A DNA stretch of 37,935 bases from Spirochaetaceae bacterium. Its GTDB lineage: Bacteria > Spirochaetota > Spirochaetia > SZUA-6 > Bin103. Location of the stretch: assembly GCA_028821475.1 (NCBI GenBank), contig JAPPGB010000106.1:1-37935 (forward strand). The letters are read 5' to 3'. The stretch's first letter is position 1. Each line of letters begins with the position of its first letter. Under the pieces are notes generated by a model. That model was not told the origin of the DNA, searched no databases, and was given only the letters and a program-made list of their open reading frames with translations. A program made the position numbers and the translations under genes. This document shows, piece after piece, positions 8,201 to 18,538 of this stretch.

Positions 8201-8274
8201 CGGGAGCGACGGGACTTGAACCCGCGGCCTCCGGCTTGACAGGCCGGCGCGATAACCACCTTCGCCACGCCCCC
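8201..8274 (-). tRNA. tRNA-Asp(GTC)
   Basis: Read on the minus strand: acceptor GGGGGCG/CGCTCCC with one G-T wobble, discriminator G73 (normal for Asp), and D stem GCGA/TCGC. The anticodon stem CCGGC/GCCGG has loop CTGTCAA, giving anticodon GTC. The T arm is GCGGG-TTCAAGT-CCCGT. CCA is not encoded. It is the first gene after the promoter at 8291-8320. Confidence 0.95.
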
Positions 8275-8290
8275 AGTTGGCAGCCCGCAC

Positions 8291-8320
8291 AATATAGGAG
8301 CCGCGCCCACGGAGTGTCAA
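8291..8320 (-). promoter_or_regulatory. Strong sigma-70 promoter of the tRNA-Asp/tRNA-Pro unit
   Basis: On the minus strand a perfect TTGACA (-35) is separated by 18 nt from TATATT (-10). The expected start is about 10 nt before the mature tRNA-Asp 5' end. The surrounding sequence is very GC-rich, so this pair stands out. The LysM/aroB genes downstream may be read through from here. Confidence 0.85.
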
Positions 8321-8444
8321 CGCCCACGCTGCGCCGACATGCGCCGACTCCGCCGAGGCGCGCCGAGGTGTGGCACGCGCGACCGGTTGCGCCCGGTGTG
8401 CGCCCGGGCGCCCGCCGGGGCTCGCCGACAACATACGGCAGGCC

Positions 8445-8473
8445 TTGCTGCAAACGCCGCTATTGCGTACCAT
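8445..8473 (+). promoter_or_regulatory. Possible promoter of the parvulin-type foldase gene
   Basis: TTGCTG and TACCAT are spaced by 17 nt, each matching 4 of 6 consensus positions. The pair ends 16 nt before the ATG at 8490. The rest of the 215-bp gap between tRNA-Asp and this gene shows no gene. Confidence 0.4.
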
Positions 8474-8489
8474 AAGAGCAATTCCCTTC

Positions 8490-10055
8490 ATGGCCAAGAC
8501 TCGAAATCGTACCTCAGCAAAGCGCCCGCATGCCGCCATCGCGGCGCAGCGTTCCAATCATCCGCTCCTGTACGTGGGCAGCCTCATCGTGCTGGTGATC
8601 ATTACCGTCACGTTCATCGGGACGCCGGCGATCGGGCGCTACGGCGGCGCCGGTGCGGGAACCGAGTTCGGAACCTACGACGACATCGCCATTGAACACC
8701 GGCGCGGCAACTACTTCGACAGCCAGATCCTGCAGATCTCCCAGCAGCGCCGCAACAGCGGATTCCGGCAGGATACCGAGACCGAGGCGCGCGCCGTGGT
8801 GCGGCAGGCATTTCAGCGCGCGGCGTACCGGGTCGCGGTGCTGGCCGAGACCGCAAGCGCACCGCTGGCCGTTTCCGAGGAGCGCATCGACGGCGAGCTG
8901 ATTCGTTCCGGCCCGTACGTGGTCGGCGGCGTGTTCAGCGAGGAGCGGTACAACGCCACTCCCGCCTCGCAGCGCAAGGTGAACCGCCGGCTGGTGGAGG
9001 AACAGCTCCTGGAGCGCCAGTATTTCGCCGACCTGACCGCGGTCCACACCAGTTCGCAGGCGGTCGCCTTCTTTCGCGACATGGCAGCGGTCGAACGGCG
9101 CTTCCGGGTCGCCGCGTTCAGCTATGCCGAGTTGCCGCCGGCGGAGCTGCAGCGGTTCGGCGAGGCCAACGCCGCGCAGTTTCAGCGCATCAAGCTGAGC
9201 CGGATCCTGACGGACACCGCGGACGAAGCGGCGGACGTGCTGCGCCGGCTGCAGGATGGCTCGTCCACCTTCGAGGAACTGGCGCGGCTGTTCTCGATTG
9301 ACGACGTCGCATCCGGAGGGGTGCTGGGCTGGCGCTACTACTACGACCTGGAGCGGGACTTCGACGACCGCGAGGCAGTCGACGCGATCTTTGCGCTGGC
9401 GTCCGGCGAGCACACCGAGGTGCTGACCAGCCGTTTCGGAAGCGTGATCTACCGTGCCGACACCGCCGCGACGGCGCCCGACTTCGCCGACGAGGAGGTG
9501 CTCGCGGCGGTGCAGGACTACCTGCAACGATACGAGCGCGGCGTTATCGAGGACTACTACACCACGCTGGCGGCGGAGTTCCGGCAGAGCGCGCAGGCAA
9601 CCGGATTCACCGCCGCCGCCGAGGCGCTCGGCGTGACCACGTTGGAGAGCGACTTCTTCCCGATCAACTTCCAGAACCTGATCGCGATCAGCCGCGTGCG
9701 CGCCGGCGAAGGCGAGGAGCCGGCGGCAAACGAGAGTCTGCAGTCGGCGCCGTTTCACGAGGAGTTCTTCGAACGCGCGTTCTCCCTGGCGCCGGGGGCA
9801 GTGTCGGAGCCGATCGTCCTCGGCGACCGCATCGTGGTGCTGGAGATGATCGAGGAGCGTCCGGCCGAGGACGCTACCCTCGAGCGCGTGGAGAGCTTCT
9901 ACCCGTACTTCGTCACCGGGTCCCTGGACCGTGCCGTGAACGCCCAGGTATTCAGCTCCGACCGGCTGGTCGACAACTTCGAGCAGGGCTATCTGAACTT
10001 CCTGCGCGCCCTCAACACGCCGACGCAGGGGCCGCCCACCCAGGCGGCTTTCTAA
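8490..10055 (+). CDS. Membrane-anchored SurA/PpiD-like parvulin-type foldase
   Basis: The protein has 521 residues. A basic cytoplasmic N-terminus is followed by one transmembrane helix (about 24-46, LLYVGSLIVLVIITVTFIG); the remainder faces the periplasm. Residues about 55-200 are helical and resemble the SurA N-terminal chaperone region (VNRRLVEEQLLERQYFADL). Residues about 233-325 (IKLSRILTDTADEAADVLRRL, FEELARLFS, GGVLGW, IFALASGEHTEV, YRAD) match the parvulin rotamase fold. The C-terminal third has a second parvulin-like strand pattern (FSLAPGAVSEPIV, IVVLEMIEER). The predicted role is folding or quality control of exported proteins, PpiD style. ATG 8490 is used; no strong SD is seen. 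lepA follows after 28 nt on the same strand. Confidence 0.8.
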   Translation: MAKTRNRTSAKRPHAAIAAQRSNHPLLYVGSLIVLVIITVTFIGTPAIGRYGGAGAGTEFGTYDDIAIEHRRGNYFDSQILQISQQRRNSGFRQDTETEARAVVRQAFQRAAYRVAVLAETASAPLAVSEERIDGELIRSGPYVVGGVFSEERYNATPASQRKVNRRLVEEQLLERQYFADLTAVHTSSQAVAFFRDMAAVERRFRVAAFSYAELPPAELQRFGEANAAQFQRIKLSRILTDTADEAADVLRRLQDGSSTFEELARLFSIDDVASGGVLGWRYYYDLERDFDDREAVDAIFALASGEHTEVLTSRFGSVIYRADTAATAPDFADEEVLAAVQDYLQRYERGVIEDYYTTLAAEFRQSAQATGFTAAAEALGVTTLESDFFPINFQNLIAISRVRAGEGEEPAANESLQSAPFHEEFFERAFSLAPGAVSEPIVLGDRIVVLEMIEERPAEDATLERVESFYPYFVTGSLDRAVNAQVFSSDRLVDNFEQGYLNFLRALNTPTQGPPTQAAF

Positions 10056-10083
10056 GCATAGGCAGCCAGAGGCGTCCACCGCC

Positions 10084-11883
10084 TTGAATCAGGCCACCCG
10101 CAACTTCTGCATCATCGCCCACATCGATCACGGCAAGTCCACGCTTGCGGACCGGTTCATTCAGCGCGCCCACATGGTGTCGGAGCGCGAGTTTCACGAT
10201 CAGATGCTCGACTCGATGCCGATCGAGCGGGAGCGCGGCATCACCATCAAGTCACAGGCGGTCTCGATTCCGTACCGGGTGAACGGCACCGAGTATCGAC
10301 TCAACCTGGTCGACACCCCGGGCCACGTCGACTTTACCTACGAGGTCTCGCGCGCGATCTGCTCGTGCGAGGGGGCGCTGCTGCTGATCGACGCCACGCA
10401 GGGGGTGGAAGCGCAGACGCTGTCCAACTTCTACCTGGCCCTGGAGCAGGACCTGGAGATCATCCCGGTGATCAACAAGACCGACCTGCCCGGCATCGAC
10501 TACGACTGGCTCGACGAGCAGATCGACCGCGACCTCGGGCTGGATCCGGAGCACGCCATCCGCGTATCGGCCAAGCACGGCACCGGCATGGACGATCTGC
10601 TCAAGGCGATCGTCGACCAGGTGCCGGCGCCGAGCGGCAGCGCGGCCGACCCGCTGCGCGGACTCATATTCGACTCCGCCTACGATCCGTACCGCGGCGT
10701 GGTAATCCACCTGCGCGTGTTCGAGGGGACGGTCGCGCCCGGCATGCCGATCCGGTTCTGGTCAACCGGCGGAACGCACGTGGTGGAGGAGACCGGCACC
10801 TTCGGCGTCGGCACCACGCAGCGCACCGCGGAGCTGAAGGCCGGCGACGTGGGCTACCTGGTCGCCGGCGTGAAGCGCATTGCCGACGCCCGCGTCGGCG
10901 ACACCGTGACGCGCGCCGACCTGCCGTGCGAACGTCCGCTGGAAGGATTTCGCGACGTAAAGCCGGTGGTGTTCGCCTCCGTCTATCCGGTCGATGCCGA
11001 CGACTACGGCGAGTTCAGCGCGGCGCTTGACCGGCTCGCGCTCAACGACGCCGCCCTGACTTACGAGAAGGACAGCTCGGCGGCGCTCGGCTTCGGCTTC
11101 CGGTGCGGCTTTCTCGGCATGCTGCACCTGGAAATCGTGCAGGAGCGCCTGGAGCGCGAGTTCGACCTGGCGGTGATCGTGACCGTGCCCACGGTGCGCT
11201 ACCGGGTGGTACTCACCGACGGTACCGAGTGCTTCATCGACAACCCGCTCGAATACCCCGATCCGGGCCACGTCGAGTACAGTGAAGAGCCGTTCATCCG
11301 CGCGAGCATCATCACCCCCACCACCTACGTGGGAGCGGTCATCAAGCTGTGCCTCGACCGGCGCGGCGTGCAGAACACCATGAACTACCTCGACGAACGG
11401 CGCGTCGAATTGACCTACGACATGCCGCTCGCGGAGGTGGTGTACGAATTCTACGACACCTTGAAGTCGATCAGCCGCGGCTATGCGTCGTTCGACTACG
11501 AGCTCACCGAGTACCGTGCCTCGCACCTGGTGCGGCTCGACATCCTGCTCAACGGGCGCCCGGTGGACGCGCTCGCGCAACTGGTATTCAGCGACAACGC
11601 CCGAGCGCGCGCCAGCGAGATCTGCCGGCGGCTCAAGGACGAAATCCCGCGCCACCAGTTCAAGGTGCCCATTCAGGGTGCGGTCGGCAGCCAGATCATT
11701 GCCCGGGAGACGGTGTCGGCGGTACGCAAGGATGTAACCGCGAAGTGCTACGGCGGTGACATTACCCGCAAGCGCAAGCTGCTTGAGCGCCAGAAGGAGG
11801 GCAAGAAGCGCATGAAGCAGATCGGCGACGTTCAGTTGCCCAAGTCCGCCTTCCTGGCGGTACTGAAGCCGCCGGCCGACTGA
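10084..11883 (+). CDS. lepA: Elongation factor 4 (LepA)
   Basis: Ribosome-associated translational GTPase of 599 residues, the family's normal length. Motifs: G1 AHIDHGKS (near the N-terminus), switch I RERGITIK, G3 DTPGHVDF, G4 NKTD, and the LepA-specific C-terminal region with HQFKVPIQGAVGSQIIARE and the basic tail RKRKLLERQKEGKKRMK. The start is TTG 10084: the family begins only a few residues before the N-x-x-I-I-A-H-I-D strand, and no ATG is available. AGAGG lies about 12 nt upstream. It is convergent with the HtrA-like protease gene, with a 23-nt G/C-only gap able to form a short GCGCGC stem. Confidence 0.96.
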   Translation: MNQATRNFCIIAHIDHGKSTLADRFIQRAHMVSEREFHDQMLDSMPIERERGITIKSQAVSIPYRVNGTEYRLNLVDTPGHVDFTYEVSRAICSCEGALLLIDATQGVEAQTLSNFYLALEQDLEIIPVINKTDLPGIDYDWLDEQIDRDLGLDPEHAIRVSAKHGTGMDDLLKAIVDQVPAPSGSAADPLRGLIFDSAYDPYRGVVIHLRVFEGTVAPGMPIRFWSTGGTHVVEETGTFGVGTTQRTAELKAGDVGYLVAGVKRIADARVGDTVTRADLPCERPLEGFRDVKPVVFASVYPVDADDYGEFSAALDRLALNDAALTYEKDSSAALGFGFRCGFLGMLHLEIVQERLEREFDLAVIVTVPTVRYRVVLTDGTECFIDNPLEYPDPGHVEYSEEPFIRASIITPTTYVGAVIKLCLDRRGVQNTMNYLDERRVELTYDMPLAEVVYEFYDTLKSISRGYASFDYELTEYRASHLVRLDILLNGRPVDALAQLVFSDNARARASEICRRLKDEIPRHQFKVPIQGAVGSQIIARETVSAVRKDVTAKCYGGDITRKRKLLERQKEGKKRMKQIGDVQLPKSAFLAVLKPPAD

Positions 11884-11906
11884 CGCCCGGCGCGCGCCGC
11901 CGCGCG

Positions 11907-13730
11907 CTACAGCAGATTGGCCTGCTCCAGCGGCGCCGCCAGCAGCACGGATGCCTGCAGAAACCCGGTGAGCCGCCCGCGCACCACCAGGCGCAGGTAG
12001 GCGGTCCGGGACTCCTCGTCCAGCGCGAACTCCTCCAGCCACACCGGGTCTTCCACCGAGATGCGTGAGTCGTCGGCAACCGATCCGGGCACGATCGCCG
12101 TCACCCGGTATTCGTCCCGGAACAGCGTGCGGCCCACGTGCTCTACACCGAGACCGAACAGCGCCACCAGCGCGTCCTGCCACGTGTCGCGCTGCAACGC
12201 CTCATCCAGCGGCAAAGGCGGGCGCGGTCCCAGGAGCGCCAGCAGACGCCGCTCGCGGCCGCCGCGGCGCACGTCTACCTCGACCAGCGCGGGTGCCGGG
12301 AACCCGAGCAGGTGGCGCTGCACCCCGACGATGTCTTCCACGGCGTAGTCGCCGAATCGTACCAGCACGTCGCCGGCGTCGATTCCGGCCAAGTCCGCGG
12401 GCCCGCCGGGCAGCACGTAGTCCACCACCAGCCCCGCGTCGCGGCGATGCACGCTGACGCCCAGCCACAGGTGCGACACCGCCCCACCCTCGTACAGCTT
12501 GGGCAGCACGCGCTCGATCCACTCCGAGGCGATGCCGAAGTTGATGCCCTCGAACTGCTCCATGCCGGCGAAGGTGACGCCGACAAGCTCGCGGTCCGCG
12601 TTCAGCAGCGGACCGCCGCTGTTGCCGGGGTTGAGCGGCGCATCGACCTGCAGCGCGTCGCCGACCTGCAGGAACCGCCGCCCGACGGCGGACACGATGC
12701 CGGAGGTTACCGTCTTGGCCAGGGAGATGTCTCCGGGGGTGCCGATCGCCGTGATCGGGTCGCCGGGCGCCGGGTGCGCGCCGGAAACGGCGCTGAACAC
12801 GTACTCCGGGGTCACCTCCGCCTTCAGGAGGGCGAGGTCGAACACCGGGTCGTACCCGACTACGCGCGCGGTCACCCGCTCGTCGGGCTGCTCCGAAAGC
12901 CGGATGTAGAGGCGCGAATAGCCCTCGTACGCCGGGTCCACTTCGCTGCTGATCACGTGGTAGTTGGTCAGCAGGTGCCCGTCGCGATCGATGAAGAAAC
13001 CGCTTCCGATCACCCGGTCCGGATAGCCGACGCCGCGGCGAATGGCAACCCCGCGGTCTACCCACACGGTGACGGTGCCGGCGAGCATCTCCTCGTAGGA
13101 CGCCGGCGGCGGCAGCTCCGGCACCGGCAGCTCGCGGACGCCGGCCGCGGCCGCGTCCGCCAGCACCGCCAGCGCGTACCGGCTGCGTGCCTCCACCGCC
13201 AGATCGCGCAACACCGGTAGATAGTCAGCGGGCAGCAGCCGCTCACGCGCCGCGCGCAGGCCGGTTATCAGCGCGCTGACCTGCCGCCCGGCGCCGATCA
13301 GGCGCTGCACCTCGCCGTGGTAGAACTCGGTCAGCGAAGCTCGGTGCGCGGAGGGCGTGTCCCCGCCGACCGCGGCCAGCGACTGTGCCAGCGCCACCGC
13401 ATCCAGGTAGCGCTGCTCGCGCCGCGCCACCTCCAGGTCGTCGCGCAGCGCACGGATCGCACTGCGGCGCAATCCCCTCAGGTCGTCCGCCGGGACCCGG
13501 GCCGGCTCCTGAGTCTCCAGGGACCAGATGTTCTGCAGGGCGCGCAACGGCTCTCCGGCCGCCAACTGGCGCTCGATGTCCGCCTTGAAGTATGCCGTGG
13601 AGGCCGCCGGAGGGAGGGCCGGCCCGCGCGTCGTAGCGCAACCGCCGGCCAGCAGTACCATGCCCACCAGTACCAGGAAGAGACGCGACCTTACGGGATC
13701 GCCGCTCGGAAGCGGCCGGCGTCTTGCCAC
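11907..13730 (-). CDS. HtrA-like trypsin-family serine protease lipoprotein with PDZ domain
   Basis: Predicted envelope lipoprotein of 607 residues. A signal sequence ends in the lipobox LAGGC (Cys31). Residues 45-210 form an Ala/Arg/Leu-rich helical region of TPR-like appearance. An S1C protease domain follows with the intact triad His258 (TNYHVI), Asp298 (FDLALLK) and Ser371 (NPGNSGGPLL). A PDZ domain (about 400-480, GPADLAGIDAGDVLVRFGD) comes next, then a C-terminal beta-rich part of about 100 residues I do not recognise. Expected role: degradation or regulated cleavage of envelope proteins. The start is GTG 13730, 6 nt after the ftsH stop, so it is co-transcribed with ftsH. The large N-terminal helical domain is not part of classical DegP or DegS. 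Confidence 0.85.
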   Translation of the reverse strand: MARRRPLPSGDPVRSRLFLVLVGMVLLAGGCATTRGPALPPAASTAYFKADIERQLAAGEPLRALQNIWSLETQEPARVPADDLRGLRRSAIRALRDDLEVARREQRYLDAVALAQSLAAVGGDTPSAHRASLTEFYHGEVQRLIGAGRQVSALITGLRAARERLLPADYLPVLRDLAVEARSRYALAVLADAAAAGVRELPVPELPPPASYEEMLAGTVTVWVDRGVAIRRGVGYPDRVIGSGFFIDRDGHLLTNYHVISSEVDPAYEGYSRLYIRLSEQPDERVTARVVGYDPVFDLALLKAEVTPEYVFSAVSGAHPAPGDPITAIGTPGDISLAKTVTSGIVSAVGRRFLQVGDALQVDAPLNPGNSGGPLLNADRELVGVTFAGMEQFEGINFGIASEWIERVLPKLYEGGAVSHLWLGVSVHRRDAGLVVDYVLPGGPADLAGIDAGDVLVRFGDYAVEDIVGVQRHLLGFPAPALVEVDVRRGGRERRLLALLGPRPPLPLDEALQRDTWQDALVALFGLGVEHVGRTLFRDEYRVTAIVPGSVADDSRISVEDPVWLEEFALDEESRTAYLRLVVRGRLTGFLQASVLLAAPLEQANLL

Positions 13731-13736
13731 GAACTG

Positions 13737-15629
<1,893 letters not shown>

Positions 15630-16037
15630 AATGCCTCCGCGGGGCACCGCCGGTGCCGGCCGCCCTGCGCCGCGAACGCCCGCCGCCCACACGCGGCGCA
15701 CGCCTTCCGCCACTCATGGCCCCAACCGCCACGGTACGCACCAAGCACCAAGGATGCGGCGCGCAACTGCGTGGCAGCGGAGGGAGCGACCCGAACCGGG
15801 TTTGCTTTTCGCCCGCCGCGATTGCCGGTTGGGAGGATGTGGGACACATTCCGGTAGCGTTATTCTATACGTCGGACGCGCCCGCGAGGAACCGAACCCG
15901 ACTCCGATAACATATCGGTAAGCGGCACGCAGGACAACCGGGCCCGACCCCGGCTCGGCAAGGCCGGCGACGTCGCGCGGCTGCACGGTGCCGGTGGCGG
16001 CGCGCGCCCGGCGGCGGCACGCGCCCGGCGTCAAGAG
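15630..16037. other. 408-bp intergenic region upstream of ftsH, with AT-richer island and hairpin
   Basis: No frame here reads as a plausible protein. The segment 15845-15925 is clearly less GC-rich than its surroundings. It contains a minus-strand TAGAAT (15862-15867) that could be an ftsH -10, without a convincing -35, implying a leader of about 225 nt. It also holds the inverted repeat CCGATA-ACA-TATCGG at 15904-15918 (operator or stem-loop). A long GC-rich leader before ftsH might carry a regulatory RNA structure, but I recognise no known riboswitch. Confidence 0.35.
15904..15918. repeat. 15-bp inverted repeat between tilS and ftsH
   Basis: CCGATA and TATCGG flank three bases, forming a 6-bp perfect stem. 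It lies about 35 nt upstream of a possible ftsH -10 element and about 120 nt past the tilS stop. It could be an operator or the stem of a tilS transcript end; no U-tract follows. Confidence 0.4.
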
Positions 16038-17084
16038 TCAATGTGCGTCCGCGGGCGCGGCGCGGCGGCGCGCCACCACGACGGTGCGCAGGTCGCAGGC
16101 GATACACACCCCGTGGCCGGCGGTGAGCAGGCGGCGCGGTGGCGCGCGCTCGGCGAGCAGCGGCTGCAGGAAGCGGCGCGGCAGACGCGCCCGGTCGCGC
16201 CGGCCGCTGACGCCGCGGCTGGTGACCGCGTCCCACGCCTGGTACAGGGCGGCCTGGCGGACCTCCGCCGGCGCGCTCCAGAACAAGCCGGCCGCCACCC
16301 GGTAGTGGCTGCCCCAGCGCGCGTCGCGGGCATAGCGCCACGGCACCGCGCGCCGCGACCGAGCGACCAGTTCGCGCCACGCGGCGGCGCCGCCGTGCGC
16401 CAGCAGGGGCAGATTGCGAGCCGTGCCCGGCACGGCCGCCTCCAACGCCGGCAGCAACTCGCGCACCCGGTTGCGCAGCATCGCCGGGTCGGCGTTGCCG
16501 GGGTCTTCCATTACCGGCAGGCGGGCCTCCGCCACGCAGCGGCGCAACTCCTCGCGCCGCACGCTGAGCAGCGGGCGCAGCACCGGCCCGCTGCGCGCGG
16601 CGATGCCGCCGCCGCGCAGGCTGCCCTGCAGCGCGCGCATCAGGATGGTCTCCAGGTTGTCGTCGAGATGATGCCCCACGGCCACCGCCGCCGCGCCGCA
16701 GCTCGCCGCGACCGCCAGCAGAAAGCCGTAGCGCCGCTCGCGCGCCAGCTCCTCCAGGCTGCGCCCGGTGGCGCGCCGCCGTTGGTGCAACTCGCCGTCA
16801 CCGGCGCCGCCCTCGTGCAGCGCCACCCCGAGGCGCGCGCATTGCTCCCTAACCGCGGCCCGCTCCGCGGCCCGCGACGCGGCGTCGCGAATGCCGTGAT
16901 CGTAGTGGGCGCCCACCACGCGCATCTCCAGCTCCGCCGCCAGGTGCTGCAGCACCAGCGCCAGGGCGGCGGAGTCCGCTCCCCCCGACATGGCCGCAAC
17001 CACCGTGCACGGGCGCGGCAAGGCCACCTCGCGCAGCACGGCGCGCGCCGCCGCCACCGGGTCAGGCACAGTGCCGCGGGTCAC
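16038..17084 (-). CDS. tilS: tRNA(Ile)-lysidine synthase
   Basis: Converts the wobble cytidine of tRNA-Ile(CAU) to lysidine using ATP and lysine; cytoplasmic and essential. It has 348 residues. The PP-loop motif SGGADS is at 33-38, and YDHGIRD and GHHLDDNLETILMRALQGS follow as expected for N-type ATP pyrophosphatases. PVMEDPGNAD, LRNRVRELLPAL and a basic C-terminal domain complete the TilS pattern. Start GTG 17084 overlaps the pth stop (GTGA), implying translational coupling; the longer open frame is antisense-like shadow. The C-terminal part is Arg/Ala-rich and short compared with E. coli TilS (432 residues), consistent with the compact form. Confidence 0.92.
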   Translation of the reverse strand: MTRGTVPDPVAAARAVLREVALPRPCTVVAAMSGGADSAALALVLQHLAAELEMRVVGAHYDHGIRDAASRAAERAAVREQCARLGVALHEGGAGDGELHQRRRATGRSLEELARERRYGFLLAVAASCGAAAVAVGHHLDDNLETILMRALQGSLRGGGIAARSGPVLRPLLSVRREELRRCVAEARLPVMEDPGNADPAMLRNRVRELLPALEAAVPGTARNLPLLAHGGAAAWRELVARSRRAVPWRYARDARWGSHYRVAAGLFWSAPAEVRQAALYQAWDAVTSRGVSGRRDRARLPRRFLQPLLAERAPPRRLLTAGHGVCIACDLRTVVVARRRAAPADAH

Positions 17085-17668
17085 GTGGACGCCGGTGCGG
17101 AGCGTTGATTGATCCGGTTCATGGCGCCCTGGTAGTCGCCGGCCAGCAACAGGCCGACGTGGTCGCAGACCCGCTCCACCGCCTCGGCTATGGCCCGGGC
17201 GTCGGCGGGCGGCGGCCTGCTCAGGACGTGGTCGATCACCGCGACACCCGGCAGCGGGCGGCCGACGCCGAGGTAGATCCGCTTCACTTCGTCGGTCCTC
17301 AACACGCGCAGCACCGAGGCCAGCCCCCGGTTGCCGGCGGACGAGCCGGACAGCCGCAGCCGGCTCGCGCCGGGCGCGAGGTCCATGGTATCGCACACCA
17401 CCACCAGTTCCGGCACGCCGGCGTCGCACTCCGCCAGCACCGGCTTGACGATGTCGCCGGACCCGTTCATGTAGGTGTGCGGCTGCACGACGGTGAGCCG
17501 CGCGCCGGCCACGTGCAGGTGCGCGAGCGCGTAGTTGCGGCGCCGCCGGCGCTTCAACGGCTGGCCGGAACGAGCCGCCAGACACTCCACCACCTGGAAG
17601 CCCGCGTTGTGGCGGCTGCGCGCGTAGCGCCGTCCGGGGTTGCCCAGACCGACCAATACCAATGCCAT
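17081..17668 (-). CDS. pth: Peptidyl-tRNA hydrolase (variant active site)
   Basis: Releases peptides from peptidyl-tRNA dropped by ribosomes. It has 195 residues, and the numbering coincides with E. coli Pth in the positions compared here. Asn10 (GLGNPG), His20 (SRHNAGF), Met67-Asn68 (HTYMN) and Asp93 are conserved. However, the family's His113-Asn114 (GGHNGL) is Asn-Arg here (AGNRGL), and His92 is Cys. A tract of six consecutive basic residues (39-44) is unusual. Start ATG 17668 is chosen to give the canonical N-terminus; the frame's earlier starts lie inside rplY. It lies 46 nt after the rplY stop and overlaps tilS by GTGA, in the order spoVG-tRNA-Gln-rplY-pth-tilS. Confidence 0.92.
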   Translation of the reverse strand: MALVLVGLGNPGRRYARSRHNAGFQVVECLAARSGQPLKRRRRRNYALAHLHVAGARLTVVQPHTYMNGSGDIVKPVLAECDAGVPELVVVCDTMDLAPGASRLRLSGSSAGNRGLASVLRVLRTDEVKRIYLGVGRPLPGVAVIDHVLSRPPPADARAIAEAVERVCDHVGLLLAGDYQGAMNRINQRSAPAST

Positions 17669-17714
17669 CAGCTTCGCCCCGACGGCCGCCGAACGCGGCC
17701 GGCGGCAGGCGGCG

Positions 17715-18335
17715 CTACTCGTCCTCGTCGGCCTCGCCTTCCAGGACGGCTTCTTCGTCCACCTCGTCTTCCTCTTCATCGACTTCCTCAACCTTGTGGG
17801 CGATCAGTGCGATCACCTGGTCTTGGGAAGTAAGCACGCGCACGCCGTCGGGAACTACCAGGTCGCTGGCGTGGACCGATTGCCCCACGCCGAGGTTTTC
17901 GATGTCTACGTCGATCTTCTCGGGCAGGTCGCGGGGCAGACTCTCCACCTCCACCTCGTGCACCAGCAACTCCTGCAGGCCGCCTTCGCGGACGCCGACC
18001 GGGCTGCCGACGAAATGCAACAGCACCCGCGCGCGCAGCACCCGCCCGCGTTCGATCTCGAAGAAGTCGATGTGATCGAGCCGCTCGATCAGGTGGTCGA
18101 TCTGGAAGTCCTTGACGAGCACGTCGTACGTGTCGCCCCCGGCCGACAGGTGAATGATGGTGCTCTCGGAGATGCGCTGAAACTTGCGCGAGAACTCGCG
18201 CGCATCGATGCTCAGCAGCAGCGGCTCGCGATGTCCGTACATCACGGCCGGAATGCGCCCCTCTCGGCGCAGGCGGCGCGCCGCTCCCTTCTTGGTCCGG
18301 GTTCGCAACTCGGCGGTCAGGCTTCGGTCGGACAT
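17715..18335 (-). CDS. rplY: Large-subunit ribosomal protein bL25, long CTC form
   Basis: 5S rRNA-binding protein of the large subunit. At 206 residues it is the long (TL5/CTC) form: an N-terminal L25 domain (about 1-95, RTRTKKGAARRLRREGRIPAVMYG is diagnostic in composition) and a C-terminal beta domain (LPRDLPEKIDVDIENLGVGQSVH). A strongly acidic Glu/Asp tail occupies about the last 25 residues. ATG 18335 has AGGAG 7 nt upstream. It is preceded by tRNA-Gln and followed by pth. Confidence 0.96.
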   Translation of the reverse strand: MSDRSLTAELRTRTKKGAARRLRREGRIPAVMYGHREPLLLSIDAREFSRKFQRISESTIIHLSAGGDTYDVLVKDFQIDHLIERLDHIDFFEIERGRVLRARVLLHFVGSPVGVREGGLQELLVHEVEVESLPRDLPEKIDVDIENLGVGQSVHASDLVVPDGVRVLTSQDQVIALIAHKVEEVDEEEDEVDEEAVLEGEADEDE

Positions 18336-18420
18336 GTCAGGCTCCTGTTTCGTTGTGTGGATTCAGACGCCGCGCCGGCTCATGCCGGCACGGCGCCGTG
18401 CGGACGGTTCGATTCGCAGA

Positions 18421-18492
18421 CTGGGACGGCAGGATTCGAACCTGCGAGTGCCGGTACCAAAAACCGGTGGCTTACCACTTGCCGACGTCCCA
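18421..18492 (-). tRNA. tRNA-Gln(TTG)
   Basis: Read on the minus strand: acceptor TGGGACG/CGTCCCA with the glutamine-typical U1-A72 and G73, and D stem GGC/GCC. The anticodon stem CCGGT/ACCGG has loop TTTTGGT, giving anticodon TTG. The T arm is GCAGG-TTCGAAT-CCTGC. CCA is not encoded. It lies between spoVG and rplY with no separate promoter visible, so it is probably processed from the spoVG transcript. Confidence 0.95.
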
Positions 18493-18538
18493 ACGGGAGC
18501 AGCCATTCTGGCACGGGCGCGCTCGCCGTGAACATCCC

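Noticed and set aside
7987-8310. N-terminal extension of the LysM protein through the tRNA region
   Set aside because: The frame is open but crosses both tRNA genes and would place the signal peptide in the interior of the protein.
15630-15713. ATG 15713 as the ftsH start
   Set aside because: It would add a 28-residue Arg/Ala/Gly/Pro segment; GTG 15629 has GGAGG directly upstream and gives a typical FtsH N-terminus before TM1.
15880-15960. tRNA-like sequence (GGTTCGGTTCC) in the tilS-ftsH gap
   Set aside because: I tried to fold a T arm and an anticodon arm; the T stem does not pair and no acceptor stem exists. Only the CCGATA/TATCGG hairpin is real.
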